A stretch of DNA of 64,000 nt from Pisolithus tinctorius (Eukaryota; Basidiomycota; Agaricomycetes; Boletales; Pisolithaceae), in NCBI GenBank assembly GCA_024663395.1, contig JANFAH010000001.1, positions 6,572,001 to 6,636,000 on the forward strand, read 5' to 3'. Both the position numbers and the translations under genes were made by a program. This document shows positions 1-10,893 of the stretch, piece by piece; positions within the stretch are counted from its first letter, which is position 1, and the number at the start of each line of letters is the position of its first letter. The notes under the pieces are model-generated. The model made no database searches, was not told the origin of the DNA, and saw nothing but the letters and a program-made list of their open reading frames with translations.

Positions 1-408
1 AGTGGCAGGAATACGTCTATCGAACCGCCGACAAACTAACCCGGCGCCAAGTTCGAGGAGGATCGCACCGTCAGGGACGGAATTGGCGATTTGATGTGCG
101 TGGCGAGATAAGATATCGATCTCTAACCTGGTGAGGTAGTAGTCTGGTTGGTAAGTGATCTGTTCGAACAGACGCAGGCCCTCCTCGTTGTACAGCAACA
201 AGTTTGGGAGCTCCTTCTCATTATATGGCTTAGTGAAACCAGAAAGTACATTGGCGCGAATACCGTCCTCCAGGGCTGCGACTGTGACGGAGTGCGCGGT
301 GGATCGTATGTCAATGATTGGAATGGTTGCTTCAAGACCTGGTGAGGCGCCAGGTCTGGAGCCTGGGGGGATCGGTACAGGTGAGGGTGAGGGGACGGGA
401 CCGAGCAT
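1..408 (-). CDS. EGT1: Egt1-type ergothioneine biosynthesis protein, 5' exon (partial)
   Basis: Reading the minus strand from an ATG at 408-406 gives a proline-rich leader, then IIDIRS, a segment ending NVLSGFTKPY, the block LPNLLLYNEEGLRLFEQITY and, a few residues on, YYLTRLEI, followed by VPDGAILLELGAG. These are the N-terminal signatures of the histidine-specific SAM-dependent methyltransferase domain (EgtD-like) of fungal Egt1, which trimethylates histidine to hercynine and, through a fused FGE-sulfatase domain, adds cysteine in ergothioneine synthesis. The last block is the SAM-binding motif I. The exon is 408-41, and a GTTAGT donor follows on the minus strand (35-40), so the rest of the gene lies left of the window. 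The related indole-alkaloid N-methyltransferases share this fold and cannot be fully excluded, because the C-terminal half is not visible. Confidence 0.82.
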   Translation of the reverse strand, partial: MLGPVPSPSPVPIPPGSRPGASPGLEATIPIIDIRSTAHSVTVAALEDGIRANVLSGFTKPYNEKELPNLLLYNEEGLRLFEQITYQPDYYLTRLEIDILSRHAHQIANSVPDGAILLELGAGLVCRRFDRRIPAT

Positions 409-470
409 ACTAGCAGTGAGAAAGTAGCGACCAGTCTAAGGCAGCTTATGGGTAGAGTAGGCTTCGAGGA

Positions 471-480
471 TCCTTTATAA
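471..480 (-). promoter_or_regulatory. TATA box of the Egt1-type gene
   Basis: On the minus strand TTATAAAGGA lies about 63-72 nt upstream of the proposed ATG. A pyrimidine-rich stretch follows it, as expected for a fungal core promoter. The position supports the start chosen at 408. Confidence 0.5.
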
Positions 481-2125
481 CTGGACAACAACGCTTTAGC
501 GCGCGGGTGGCTTGAGGGACATGATGGAACCACCCCAGAAGGCTCCATTAGTGCTAGACATGTGTTTGAGTCAAAGACGGAATCCTGCTGTGTACTTACC
601 AGACTGGCATAGGCTTTCTTGGGTAGATATGTTTCCGCGATTGATCCATTATTGGGAATCCCCTCTATTTCTGGAGGTTCACGGCGTTGACCCGAGGATT
701 CCCTTTCGAAGAATCTGAACGGAATCCCGGAGGAAAATTATTTCCTGCGAGCGGCGCTAATCACATCACATATGCCGTCCGTTTTCACCGCGAGCTAATG
801 CGGTTTCGCGAGACCACGCCATGCGGCTATGAAGAGTCAGCCCATCGTGGACAACTCTGTGCTCGACGATGCATGACACATGTTGACGGAGCCCGGGCCA
901 ACGTTTTCACATGCACTACTGCTTACCGCAGGCCGAACGAGGATGCCTCGGAGGCAAATCTTTCGATCCAAGAGTTCCCATATCTGCTATGGGCATCATC
1001 CCCACTCGCCCTATCTGTTGAAGCAGAGAAACCCCTTGCATGCGAGATACCCGATTTCCCTGATGGCTGTACACGGGCATGGTACGTCGTGATTAGGGTA
1101 AGCTGACTTCCCCCCTCTGCTTGATCCGTTCAGCTCATCTACGTCTGTGCAGGCTTGCTGCTGACAATCTGTACACAGTTTTGGCTGAATCGTCTACTTT
1201 GGTATAAGCCAACCTGAAGTAATATTGAAAACGCAACTTACGTCGAATTCATGTCTTTCTGACATACTACGAAGAGTACACATTCAAAGAGCAATCTGCA
1301 TCTAACATTTCACGGATTGGATCCATCCGAGTATGTAATTTAATTTTTATTATAACGTAACCAACAATGAGTGGTTCGCGGAAGGCCCACCTGCTGACTG
1401 GCCGCGTGCTGGGTCTGCTTGCTATCAGCAATGTTCAAGTTGTTGCACTAGTAAGCACAGGCGAGCTGTAAACGTTTCTGTTCACAGGTCAATAGTGTAG
1501 TTTCTTATTGCAGAGTGCAAGACTTTCCTGCCAGTCATTTTGCGCCACGGAGACGGTAGCAGCTGGGGCTAGAGCTTGTTATCAGAGACGGACCTACAAC
1601 CTTAACTTTATCATTTAGTTCTTTGCTGGCAGGCTCTTCTGCAGCACTCCTGCAATTGGGTCCTACTGGTGTATGTGGTCCGCTTCTCATTGCAGCCCTA
1701 GTACTCTGACGCTCCTTTAGTTTCTCGAAGAAACGTTCTCAAGCTTTTGCTGTCCTTGCAACGGGATCGAGTATCGGAGCCCAATTGCTATTCAGAAACT
1801 ATTCGGGAAAGACTGCTTCAAACGGAACACTCGCGTCGTAGCACCTACTATCACCTCTGCCGTCATCGTCGCCAACCTGGTTCACGTCCTTCACTTTATC
1901 GAAATGCTGTTCTGTTCTGGTGCTGGGTAGCTTCTCCTCCATCTTCGCCCTCTCTCCAACGTTAGGGGAGGCTTGTTTAATTGGCAAGCCTTCAAAAGCC
2001 CTCCATTTACTTGCTGTGGTAAGCAAACCCGTTTTGTCGTTCTGTGAGCTTGTTGACCCCTGGACCTAGTCATTGCTCACAACGTGACATTGCTGGGCCT
2101 TTACGTTCCTCTTATTTACCTCGAT
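481..2125. other. No recognised gene; possible decayed coding fragments
   Basis: I see no convincing gene here. Open frames at 512-718 and 687-1106 resemble nothing known. A short plus-strand reading from an ATG at 1368 (containing LTGRVLGLLAISNVQVVAL) and later pieces (KKRSQAFAVLATGSSIGA near 1730-1790) are hydrophobic. The second vaguely recalls a loop of MFS monocarboxylate-type transporters. Stops and frame changes interrupt it, so at best it is a decayed membrane-protein gene. Confidence 0.2.
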
Positions 2126-3379
2126 TTGTCTGGCCAAGTAGCTGGATTTTCTCCGGATCTTACGTTTTACTTGAATTCCATAACTGTTCCTAGCCGACAG
2201 AGGGCACTCAACACCCTAATCCCGTTCACCTTAATATGAGCAGTCCTGCCTTTCCCCTGGGCGAATGTGACTTCTAGCATAGCCTCCCTGGTCGCGGTGT
2301 CGGCAATGTGTGGGTGCGCCACAGGGCCATTTGCTAGTTTGACCCCAAGTGCACCGGCACGGCTTGGCGGGGAAGCACGATGCAGGTAGAAGGTACGAGT
2401 TTGGCTTTCTGATGTCACAGTGATCATTCTTCTCATCGCCTCGTTAGGATTGGCGTGGCGACCACTTGTATAGTGAGTATACCGCCCCTTTGGGGGTTTA
2501 TTTTACGTTGGTTGTGTTTCCTGGGCTTTCGGTGCGACCGGAGGGCCGCCACTTGTGGGTGTGATACGTACCAAATCTGGCTGATTTGATGGTATTGGAT
2601 TGTACTCTGGCGGAGCCATCCTCATGGGATGCATACTCTTGCTCATTACCCGATACGCACGATCGGGAAACTCTAAAAAAACGTTCTAAGACGTTCGATA
2701 AACCTTTGGTTGTGAGGAGGCCAGTGAATGCTGGTGATGTTGGTTGCTGATGGAAAGGACACCCAGATGCGTTCCATTGTGGATCACAACACTAGTCTCG
2801 CTTCTTGATTTCTACAGTTAGTACTTGCCTGATGTATCTTAAAGGCGTTGTGCACGGTTAGTTCTTTATAATATTAACACCTGTGCACTCGGTTAGCCTT
2901 CTAAGCTCCTGTTTCAAGTTGGACGGAAAGCGGCGGTTCCAGGATGCAGTACCTGTGCTGGTGAACATGTCAACCATTTCATTGTACCGGGATCTACCTC
3001 CCTTCGATTCGGATCATATTATAGTCTCGGTCGCTTACATACGCTTGCCTATTTTAGAACGTAATGAGAGCCCCGAACAGCCTGCGAAGTGATTGGCGAG
3101 ACGGAAGAAGTTTTCATGCGGTTCCTCAGTCTGCGCATCGCCCGCACGCTCGGTCAATATTCAATGGTGAAACAGTCACCACCGAGGTTTCCGCACTGCG
3201 AACTTAGTTCTTTACCCACTGCTTTGCTGTGAGTCGGGTGCAAAGTTGTAGTAAGAGACATAGCCCAATTGTATCCCTCTGAAACTTTAAAAAGCTGGAA
3301 AGATGCTCGAGGGAATTCAAAAACCAAAAACCACCCAGTCCTTCCAGTCACAAAGCCTACACCCTTCTGAATATCCACA

Positions 3380-4422
3380 ATGGTCTTCCACACTCGTGTC
3401 GCACTCGCTGAGGACTACGATCTCTCCCAGTCTCAGATTAATGAGTACCAGAACAACGTCTGTCCCGTACTTGCGCTGAACGGGGCTGTCTTTGCTGACC
3501 GAAATCCTCTAGGGTCACATCCTGCTAAGGAATGTCATTCCTGAGTCAGAGATTGCTGAATTGCGCACTGCCGTCTTGCGAGCGCATGAAGCTCTCAAAG
3601 CCGAAGAGGAAGACTTCCAGAAGGCATTCCGCATCACCCAAAACCTATGGGAAATTAACGACGTCGTGCGAGCACATGTCTTGTCTAAGCGTTACGCAGG
3701 TACGTTCGTGACCATCGGCCGTCAATCTCACGCTCACCTTGAAAAATAAGGAATCGCTGCGAAGTTCTTAGGCTGCCGTGACGTGCGGGTTTACCACGAC
3801 CTCACCTTCTTCAAGGAGGGTCTTGGTAAGGGCAAGCCGACGCCGTGGCACCAGGACGGGCACTACTGGTCAGTGACCTCTTTCTAACTTCTAGCCCTGA
3901 ACGTGCATTGAGCTGTATCCGTTACAACAGGCCCCTTGACACGGAAAAGTGCATAACCCTTTGGGTACCGCTTCTCGATTGCCCGGTAGACATGGGTCCG
4001 ATGTCGTTTGTGTCGGGTTCACATCTCAATAAAGATGCTGAGCATCTGCCGATTTCCGATGAGAGCGATGAATATATCAGAAATTTGGTAGCGAAAGAAA
4101 ACTTGTCCGTGGCCCCCGCGCAACACATGAATGCCGGAGATGCAACGTTGTAAGTGTCTCACTCCCAGCTGTCGGGAATCAAGCTTAGCACAGATGTTAT
4201 AGCCACTCGTGCTGGACATACCATGCTGCCGCATCCAACACGACAGAAAACACTAGAATTGCATTCGCTATCGCGTACTATGATGCCGATGCAACGATTC
4301 CCCTGGAGCCGCCAACCAATGAGCGGCGTGCGGCCAACTTGGCAAGGTGGTTCCCTGGGGCCGTACCCGGTGGGCCTGCGGCCACTGAAATAAACCCTGC
4401 TATCCTTTCTCCCCGTGATTGA
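3380..4422 (+). CDS. Phytanoyl-CoA dioxygenase family protein, copy 1
   Basis: Five exons, 3380-3457, 3513-3699, 3751-3868, 3931-4149 and 4203-4422, join to 822 nt (273 aa). The fold is the Fe(II)/2-oxoglutarate double-stranded beta-helix of the PhyH family. Motif WHQDGHYW supplies the first two iron ligands (HxD). HSCWTYHAAASNTTENTRIA supplies the distal histidine and the arginine that binds 2-oxoglutarate. GPMSFVSGSHL is typical of the family. Introns are 51-62 nt with GT..AG ends, and intron 1 has a TGCTGAC branch point. Family members hydroxylate acyl-CoAs or secondary metabolites; the substrate cannot be told from sequence. It is the left-most of three near-identical paralogues in the window. 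No signal peptide or membrane segment is seen. Confidence 0.9.
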
Positions 4423-4503
4423 TGGAACATTGACACGTGCTATTTAAGGCGGGCGTGTAGGCGAATTCCTTCTTTGAGTAGATATCCTGCTGGTTCAGAA
4501 TTA

Positions 4504-4974
4504 CTACCATAATATCCCCACTTCGGAGTTAGAGGTTGCACATACTTTATAATATAGTCCAGACGGCTTATGTAGCTTGTGTATAATGGCCTGCGCTGTG
4601 AATTCCACGGTGATTATATATGCACAAACTGAAACAGATTGAAAAGCCAGCAAACTTGTCATTCTTAGTGCCCCAGGTAAAGCAGTAAGCCGATATCGCC
4701 AGGTGTCCTGTCGCGGCCAGAGTTCCAGAAAGGCTTCGACTACATAGCAGCTAGAAAGTTGCAGAAGCAGAGAACTTGATTCTAAAACTGTAAGGAAGAC
4801 GCACCCAGAGTGCTCAGTCATGTTGATCACTCCGGATGGCTGAACATTTTCCACCTGTGGCAACCTTGCAACGGGATAATCATATCTAACACTGCGCAGG
4901 AGTTCCGAAATTACGTGCAGAAAAAATTTCCGCTCTTGCCAAATCTTCGCCACTGAACCAACCACCGCAGTCAT
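4504..4974 (-). pseudogene. Unrecognised minus-strand remnant conserved downstream of each dioxygenase copy
   Basis: A minus-strand reading of 156 codons contains TEHSGCVFLTVLESSSLLL. Related but frame-broken sequence lies downstream of the other two dioxygenase copies (about 25.6-26.05 kb and 31.3-31.8 kb), with peptides such as HSGCVFL and RIVFTDAGSRRLHIVHEA. A further scrap with the same AAGAC..ACTCAGAGTGCTAAATC core is near 33,765. It looks like the decayed 3' part of a gene that was duplicated with the dioxygenase. The family was not recognised. Confidence 0.3.
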
Positions 4975-4984
4975 CTAGTTGCCT

Positions 4985-6985
4985 CGTGGAAAGCTGGATC
5001 CGAAGGTTTCAAGTGATATCTGGTTCTAAAAAACAACACAATGGGACGCGCCCTCTATCTCTTTTCAAACTCAGATCCGGGGAACATTGTGCGAGGGACT
5101 AGTTTCGCCTCCGTGGAGAATTGCATGATCGCACGTCCTACCGTAGGGCTGAGGCTGCCCATGGGCCAATGACACGAGCATAAATCCGCAATTTTACTGG
5201 CGGGACGGATTTGGGGTGAATACAAGCGGCAAGGCGTCCCCATCCATCATCAATAAGTTTAACGGCCATCCCTCACGTGCCAGGTCGCCATCCCCGATAG
5301 TCGATGCGTAGTTCACGTAGTTCGCAATTCTCGCTACGGTCGCTAATGCCACGTGTTTTTCCTTTTTTGTATGACAAAAACCATGTGCCACTTTTCCCAC
5401 GGTTGTCAAATCCCGAGTTCTGGGGTGCGGCAATCATTTCAAACTCCTGCAGAGAAATTCAAACTCCGCCAGAAATCGCGATGATGGCCTTTTCTGTTGA
5501 CACTACCTATAGGCAACTACAGGCTGTCAGTACTATAGAATACTAAGTGCTTACCATCAATCTACTGAGGAAATTGTACCACTGTAGTGTGCTCTAAGCA
5601 CTTATGTAAGCAACCATTTTCCTACTGCTACACTACACAATCTGAGTGTAAATCTTTCCCCTGCAGCCCTGTCATCAGCCTATCAATGAACAGGTCACAT
5701 TGGGCCACACCAAGCCTGCACTGTGTGATGTTTTGATCTAATCACTCAGATAATAACAGCATTTTGCACACATTTTGGACTGATCTTTGCATGTTGTGGT
5801 GAGATCTCATCTCTCCCTTCATGGGTACAGGTTTTCCCCTCCATTTAAGTGCATTTCTGGGTGTGATAACTGGATTTTCCAACTGATAAGGGCTGCTACA
5901 GGTGATTTGTCCACATTGTCACCTGATCCTTGGCAGTTTTGGTGTGATCTCTCCTCTCCAATCATAGATGCAAGCTGTTCCACTGCATTTGAACACATTT
6001 TTGGATGTTTCTCAACTGATCAAGAGGAGGCTGGCTGAAGGTGGTGGGATTTGGGTTCACACAGGGTGTTATGCTCTGATGCCCTGACTTCATCAAATGG
6101 ACTAGGCATGAATGGATGGAGGAACACACTATGGGCCAAACTTATTGTAACCCCTATGGCTCCCCTACTGGTCCTGACCTTGATAGATTCCCTCCATTAG
6201 GAGTATACACCCAATGCAAGGAAATGAGAAGAGTGGATATATTTCATGGGGAATTGCAAGGTAGCAAAAAACTAAGGCTACAGAGTATTGTACCTCTAAC
6301 TATATACCCCCTGAGGAGGGTGCACAATAACTCTGTAAGTAGTCAATTGCTGTGGACAGTAAGTGATGAAATAGAGATGAGTCAGTATGACTTAGTGGAA
6401 AGGGGGTCAAGGCCCAAACCAGCTGCACAATCAGACATGTGCAGCAAGGGGGCAGAGTCATGATGGATGTGAAACAAATCAAATATACTATATACAGTGG
6501 TAAAGGGGAAATGAGACAAGGGAATCTTACAAGAAAGCAATCAAAGCACAGCAATGATGCTGTGGAGTCTCTTCTAGACCAACCTCCCCTTCCACAGATG
6601 TATGACCCAGACCACAGCCCAAATGGTGGTAACAGCAATGGCAATGGCCTGGAAGACCAAACACATGAATATGTATGTGTCATGTGACCAGAAATGGTAA
6701 GGGGGCAGCTTGAGGCATAACACAGGGGGGTAATGTAAAGGATATCTCATAGACCAACAAGGGACTGGAGTGGAAAATAAATATCTTGATGAGGATTTCT
6801 ATTGTCAAGTGGAATTTGTGGCATCAATGTAATTGGTTGTGATGAAGATAGTACTGATAGTTAGGGGTTACAAGCAGGGTGCTATGTAGCAGGGTCAAGA
6901 CCAGTTCCTCTTGATCTGGGGGAGGTGATGTAAGTCAAAGGTTACCAATGGGGTATAGACATCTAGGGGGTGTGATGGGGAAGTC
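4985..6985. other. Gene-free, CpG-poor relic DNA
   Basis: No gene is recognised. From about 5,550 the DNA is strikingly poor in CG dinucleotides and rich in TG/CA, as in old methylated and deaminated repeats. Two degenerate blocks about 155 bp apart (near 5,780-5,860 and 5,930-6,010; both have a GATC-TT-GCA..GTG-GATCTC core followed by TCC-TTTAAGTGCATTT-like sequence) suggest an old internal repeat. Open frames here (for example 6116-6463 and 6300-6683) resemble nothing known. Confidence 0.4.
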
Positions 6986-6987
6986 CT

Positions 6988-7105
6988 GGACAACCCTCCT
7001 TGCATCAGGAAATTAACACTTTACTATTTTTGACCTTTTTGTGACTTTTTTTGACTTTTTTGTGACTATTGTGACTATTTGTGACTTTTTGGGAAGGAAC
7101 CTACT
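6988..7105. repeat. Outer inverted-repeat arm, left
   Basis: This stretch (CATCAGGAAATTAACACTTT, then short TTTTTGTGAC repeats, then TTGGGAAGGAAC) is the imperfect reverse complement of 22,165-22,261. The two arms lie on either side of the Harbinger element. They belong to an older inverted-repeat sequence into which Harbinger inserted. Confidence 0.6.
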
Positions 7106-7129
7106 ATCTGTACTTTTTTCTGACCATAA

Positions 7130-7219
7130 GGGCCCGAACGGTAGCGGAATTTCCGCTTCCTTATGCAAAACATATACAAACCAACTCTGTGCGGAGTTCA
7201 GCGGACTTCTAAGTTGATA
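7130..7219 (+). repeat. Harbinger terminal inverted repeat, left
   Basis: Ninety bases that match the reverse complement of 21799-21888. They include the internal palindrome GCGGAATTTCCGC. Identity stops after TAAGTTGATA. Confidence 0.9.
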
Positions 7220-7339
7220 ATCGCAGACTATCTGCGACTGTGGTGTTTACTGATCAGGTGATGAATCACAGCTACCACGTATGCATAATATGATATGCCA
7301 CCTTGACGAACCGACCTTTATCGCAGGCTAGACCATTCC

Positions 7340-8860
7340 ATGTCCCCAACCCGCCACTCACATCGACTTCGCAGTAAGATGGAAGGTAGGGGTTCTGGGT
7401 CAAAAGGAAAGGCTCCGTCAATCGGTTCGAGCTCTGAGCCTCAGCCGAAGTTGCGAGCTGTATGGCCCCATACAGATGTCGAGATGCTTCTCGATTTTGT
7501 GGAGGAAATCCGACCCAAGGCAGGTGATTGTATGGTCTTTCAACTAGGGCACTTCAATGATTTGGTATCTCGGTTACCTGTCCAAGCCAATGGCTACCAT
7601 AAAACTGCGAAAAGCTGTTATGACAAGTGGGAAAGTGTGCGTTTATTGATTTATCCTTGCGTTCGGTATCACTCATCTCATACAAAGCTGAAACGGGATT
7701 ACTATGCAGCTTTAGCTGTTGCAAGGGGATCGGGGCTCACATATTCAGCAGCAAGAGGTGCTGATGTCGTAACTGAGGCAGGGCAGCTCGTGATGGATGA
7801 TGTCGTCGAGGTATGTCTGAGATTTTTTCCTGGCGTGGCGCAAAAATCCTTGACCTTCCCCTAGAATCGGCCAGATACTGCCCAATACCGAAACACGGGC
7901 TTCAAATACTTCGATCGTATGCGAGACCTTGCCCTTCCTGACAAGGCGAGGGGCACCAATGCACACCATGCCGCTGGTGCCCGACCCCCTGCCCAAAGGT
8001 CCCGGGCTTCTACTTCCATGTCATCCGATTTTCCCAGCTCCATCGCGCACCCTGTCATATCGCCTCAGCTCGCATCTATGCAGCTCCCCACACCACCATC
8101 ATTCCCGCAGCCTGCTGTGCAGCATCAGCTACCGTTCACACATCCTCATACGCAGTATCAGCTACCGCCTGTGCAACCCGCTGCACAGTTTACCTTTGTG
8201 CAGGATCAATCCGGGTTCCCTAATCAACATCAAATCACGCAGACTCCCTGGAGTGTTCAGCCCACCGTAAACATTCAAGGTACGCCTGTACCACAGGGTA
8301 TTTCACAGGCCCTGTCCGGTGTGCCACCTGTGTCCCTGCCTGGCCCGACGGTTTCCCCTTCGTCCATTCCTACATCACCACCGTCCTCCGCAATGACATC
8401 AGTAAGCACTTCCATCAATCCGTCATCTAGTTTGTCGTCTCGCGGCAAGAAGCGCAAAAGCGACGCCACTGCCGGGCTCGACACCACATCCACAGCGGCT
8501 TCCCTGGGAAGTTCCAGCGGTTCTCGGAAGCGGCGCTCGCAGACAGCTGGCCTTGAAGATGCAGTGCGGGATCTAATGTCTGGTGTGCAAGACAGTACCT
8601 CCAAGATGCTCGCCGCTCTCAACAATCCCAAGGGCCGAAGTCTCGACGAAGCATGCGCGTTGATGTTTGAGCTTGAGAAGAACCTTTCGGAGCAGAACCT
8701 AGTCCACTTGCAAATGTTGTTTGAAGAGAAATCCTCCTATGTCGCGGGTTACAAGAACGCCGCTGCTCAGTCGGCAACATACCGAATGTTGTGGGTTAAG
8801 ATGAGGCTCGAGGCCGCTGGCTACGAGGTTCCAGAATATGCGAATTTGGGGGGGAAATAA
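7340..8860 (+). CDS. Harbinger Myb/SANT-like DNA-binding protein
   Basis: Two exons, 7340-7810 and 7865-8860, give 488 aa; the 54-nt intron has GTATGT and CCCTAG ends. Residues about 35-125 form a Myb/SANT-like (Myb_DNA-bind_3 type) trihelix domain: VWPHTDVEMLLDFVEEIRPK, then TAKSCYDKWESVR. The middle is a Pro/Gln/Ser-rich low-complexity tract. A basic stretch (RGKKRKS, SGSRKRR; likely nuclear localisation) precedes a helical C-terminus (about the last 100 aa). In Harbinger elements such a protein binds the transposon ends and brings the transposase into the nucleus. It faces the transposase gene tail to tail; its stop is 157 bp from the transposase stop. Confidence 0.85.
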
Positions 8861-9558
8861 GTAGTTCGTTTGTACTTGTGTGTCTATACAGCAATCACCA
8901 CTGTTTTAAAATTGCCATGCAAGCGTGAAAATTGAGAGCGGATAAGACATGGATGAAATTTGAGGGCGACATAGTGATACATGGATAATATGCAAAGCTA
9001 GCTACTGAACTACTGAATCAACCCCTTCTTGCGAGCTCAGTGCGATAATCTTCCCACATTTGTGCTGCAATCGTGTCACGCACGGCATTCATCTGACTAC
9101 GTGACCCAGCGTTCAACGGAGTATCTTGCAAGCTTCCGACGTCCGTTTCTTCAGATGTTAAAAGTGGCCCATCGTCTTCATCGAATTCGTCGGGGTCTGG
9201 CATGTCAACGTCGTCAGGATCGTGGAGGCGGATGATATTGTGAACACAGCACGCCGCCGCAGGCAAGCGGGACTGGATTGCCATGTCATATTCGGGTGGG
9301 AGAACGAGGGTTCGAAAACGTCGCTTTATAACTCTGAAGTTATGCTCGATGTCGTTTCGGAGCATGGCATGGCGAAGGTTGAAAAGCTCTTTGTCATCCC
9401 TCAGCCTGTAGGGAATGAATGAGAATCAAACGCACATAAAAATTTAGTGGTACTTACCGTAGATTGGCTCGCCCCCACTCAGCCAAATGATAGCGTTGGC
9501 CGCGGTACGGTACGAGTAGCTGTGGAGTCGACGGATACCCCACATCAGCAAGGTAATA

Positions 9559-9562
9559 CCGC
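9559..9562. repeat. Target-site duplication of element A, left copy
   Basis: CCGC at 9559-9562 is repeated at 20882-20885 just after the right LTR. A 5-bp reading (ACCGC) is also possible because the LTR ends in CACA. Confidence 0.75.
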
Positions 9563-9915
9563 TGTCACACACCAAAGGTGTTTGGTGAGGTGGACATGGA
9601 TGTAGCTGATGAATGGAGATGAAGACCATAGCCCTCATGCGAAGAAGGACGGCCAGAAATGTCGGCAGTCATCCCTCGCACAAGAACGAGTTGTCAATGC
9701 CAAAGAAAAAGGAGGAAGCGAGTTAAGCGCCCGTGTACGGCATTCCGGTTTTCGACATATCTCCGCCAATTCTGCAGACACCGAAACCATTCCCACACTC
9801 GCTTGTAGTGCTCAGCCACGCGATCCTACCTTCCAAAATTGGAAAGGATTTGCGCACTCCACACGTTTCTACAGCACTCCCTCCAAAAGACGCTCATTTC
9901 GCTAATTCTTCTGAT

Positions 9916-10395
9916 ATGGCCGCCTCCACATCAATCATTTCGCTTGTCCCCTTTGCTAGGGACCATGGCTATGTATATCTTCCAGGAGTTCCTACTAGCT
10001 TCCGTCCTGAAGCATCCTGGTACATCCCACCCTCGTCTGCCCCCTCTCAGCCCATCCAGCTTGGACAGCGTGTTCTTTTTGTCAGTATGACCTCTAGGAG
10101 GACATTCTTTGGTCGCCTCAGGTCTGTCATTCGCTTGGAAAGGTCTTATGTGGTCGTTTCAGTCTCTCCAGTCCAAGAAGCATATGGATCCTTCCTCCCT
10201 GCTCCCTGCAACGTCTTCATACCAGTCTCGTCCATCATTCTTCCAAAATTGCGACAGCTACAGTATAATCTACTGTTCTCCACTCTCCCTGATCGCATCC
10301 ATGACGAGTATGATGCACATCTTGCCTCCTTATTGCAAGATACAGCAGAAGACGCTCCCCCTTCATCCTCTCTTCCAACAGAGCCTCATTCATGA
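9916..10395 (+). CDS. Conserved U3-encoded 159-aa protein (5' LTR copy)
   Basis: From the ATG at 9916 the ORF encodes 159 aa, starting MAASTSIISLVPFARDHGYV and containing SMTSRRTFFGRLRSV, RLERSYVVVSVSP, FLPAPCNVFIPVSS and LPDRIHDEYD. The frame is open 61 codons further upstream, but the ATG at 9916 is the one shared with the diverged LTR at 57.5 kb, whose ORF is exactly as long. The core alternates hydrophobic residues as in a small beta-barrel (SH3-like; inference). It lies upstream of the TATA box, so it would be translated from the 3' LTR portion of the element RNA or from another promoter. No known family was recognised. Confidence 0.6.
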   Translation: MAASTSIISLVPFARDHGYVYLPGVPTSFRPEASWYIPPSSAPSQPIQLGQRVLFVSMTSRRTFFGRLRSVIRLERSYVVVSVSPVQEAYGSFLPAPCNVFIPVSSIILPKLRQLQYNLLFSTLPDRIHDEYDAHLASLLQDTAEDAPPSSSLPTEPHS

Positions 10396-10885
10396 AGTTT
10401 TTATTTGCTTCACTGAGAGGACAGTAAGGGGGGAAAGTTGCGATCCCTTATGCTCCTGTCACCCCACAGACCCCCAAAGCTTGACCCCTGTTGACATCTG
10501 ACTCACCCTGTCCGCTTTTGGATGTACTATATCGGCATCAGATCAGCGCTGCCTCTCTGTCATCCCACTTTGGCCCAGAAACGATCTCTTCGAGATGTGA
10601 CATGCACAGCCTCCCCCTAATGCGATTCCAGTGCGCTTTCCCAGTTTCTGACATTACTTGACTCATACTTTGACATTCTGACTGTCTTTGACTCACCTAT
10701 TGCCAATACTTACCAATCTTTTGCCCTTGATTACTGATTCTTCGCTTTTTGGCTTACTTATCCTTACCAATGCTCACCAATGCTTTCTAAGACGATTACC
10801 CACCGCTTACATTCCTTACTCATCAGTTACCAATCACTTACCAAGTGTTTGCACCTTGTTTTCCATAGGCAACGCCCCTGTACTG

Positions 10886-10893
10886 TATATAAA
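10886..10893 (+). promoter_or_regulatory. TATA box of element A LTR
   Basis: TATATAAA lies downstream of the U3 ORF and of the TGACTCA and TTACCAA motif cluster. The diverged LTR at 57.5 kb has the same octamer at 58898-58905. It probably sets the U3/R boundary about 25-40 nt downstream. Confidence 0.6.

Larger units (their letters stand above)
2128..4980. repeat. Segmental duplication, copy 1 (PhyH unit)
   Basis: From about 2128 (GTCTGGCCAAGTAG) to about 4980 this block aligns with 22.95-25.9 kb and 28.9-31.6 kb in the same orientation. Similarity covers the gene upstream region, all exons and introns of the dioxygenase gene, and a downstream minus-strand remnant. A minus-strand open frame at 2167-2436 (VAHPHIADTATREAMLEVT) recurs in copy 3 as VHPHIADTTTRKAILEVT. 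I do not recognise it. Copy 1 lacks the PRP3 fragment found at the left edge of copies 2 and 3. A TTTAAAAAGC box about 90 nt before the gene start is kept in all copies. Confidence 0.75.

Noticed and set aside
687..1106. 139-codon open frame on the plus strand
   Set aside because: No family motif, no splice context and mixed composition; probably a chance frame near degraded sequence.
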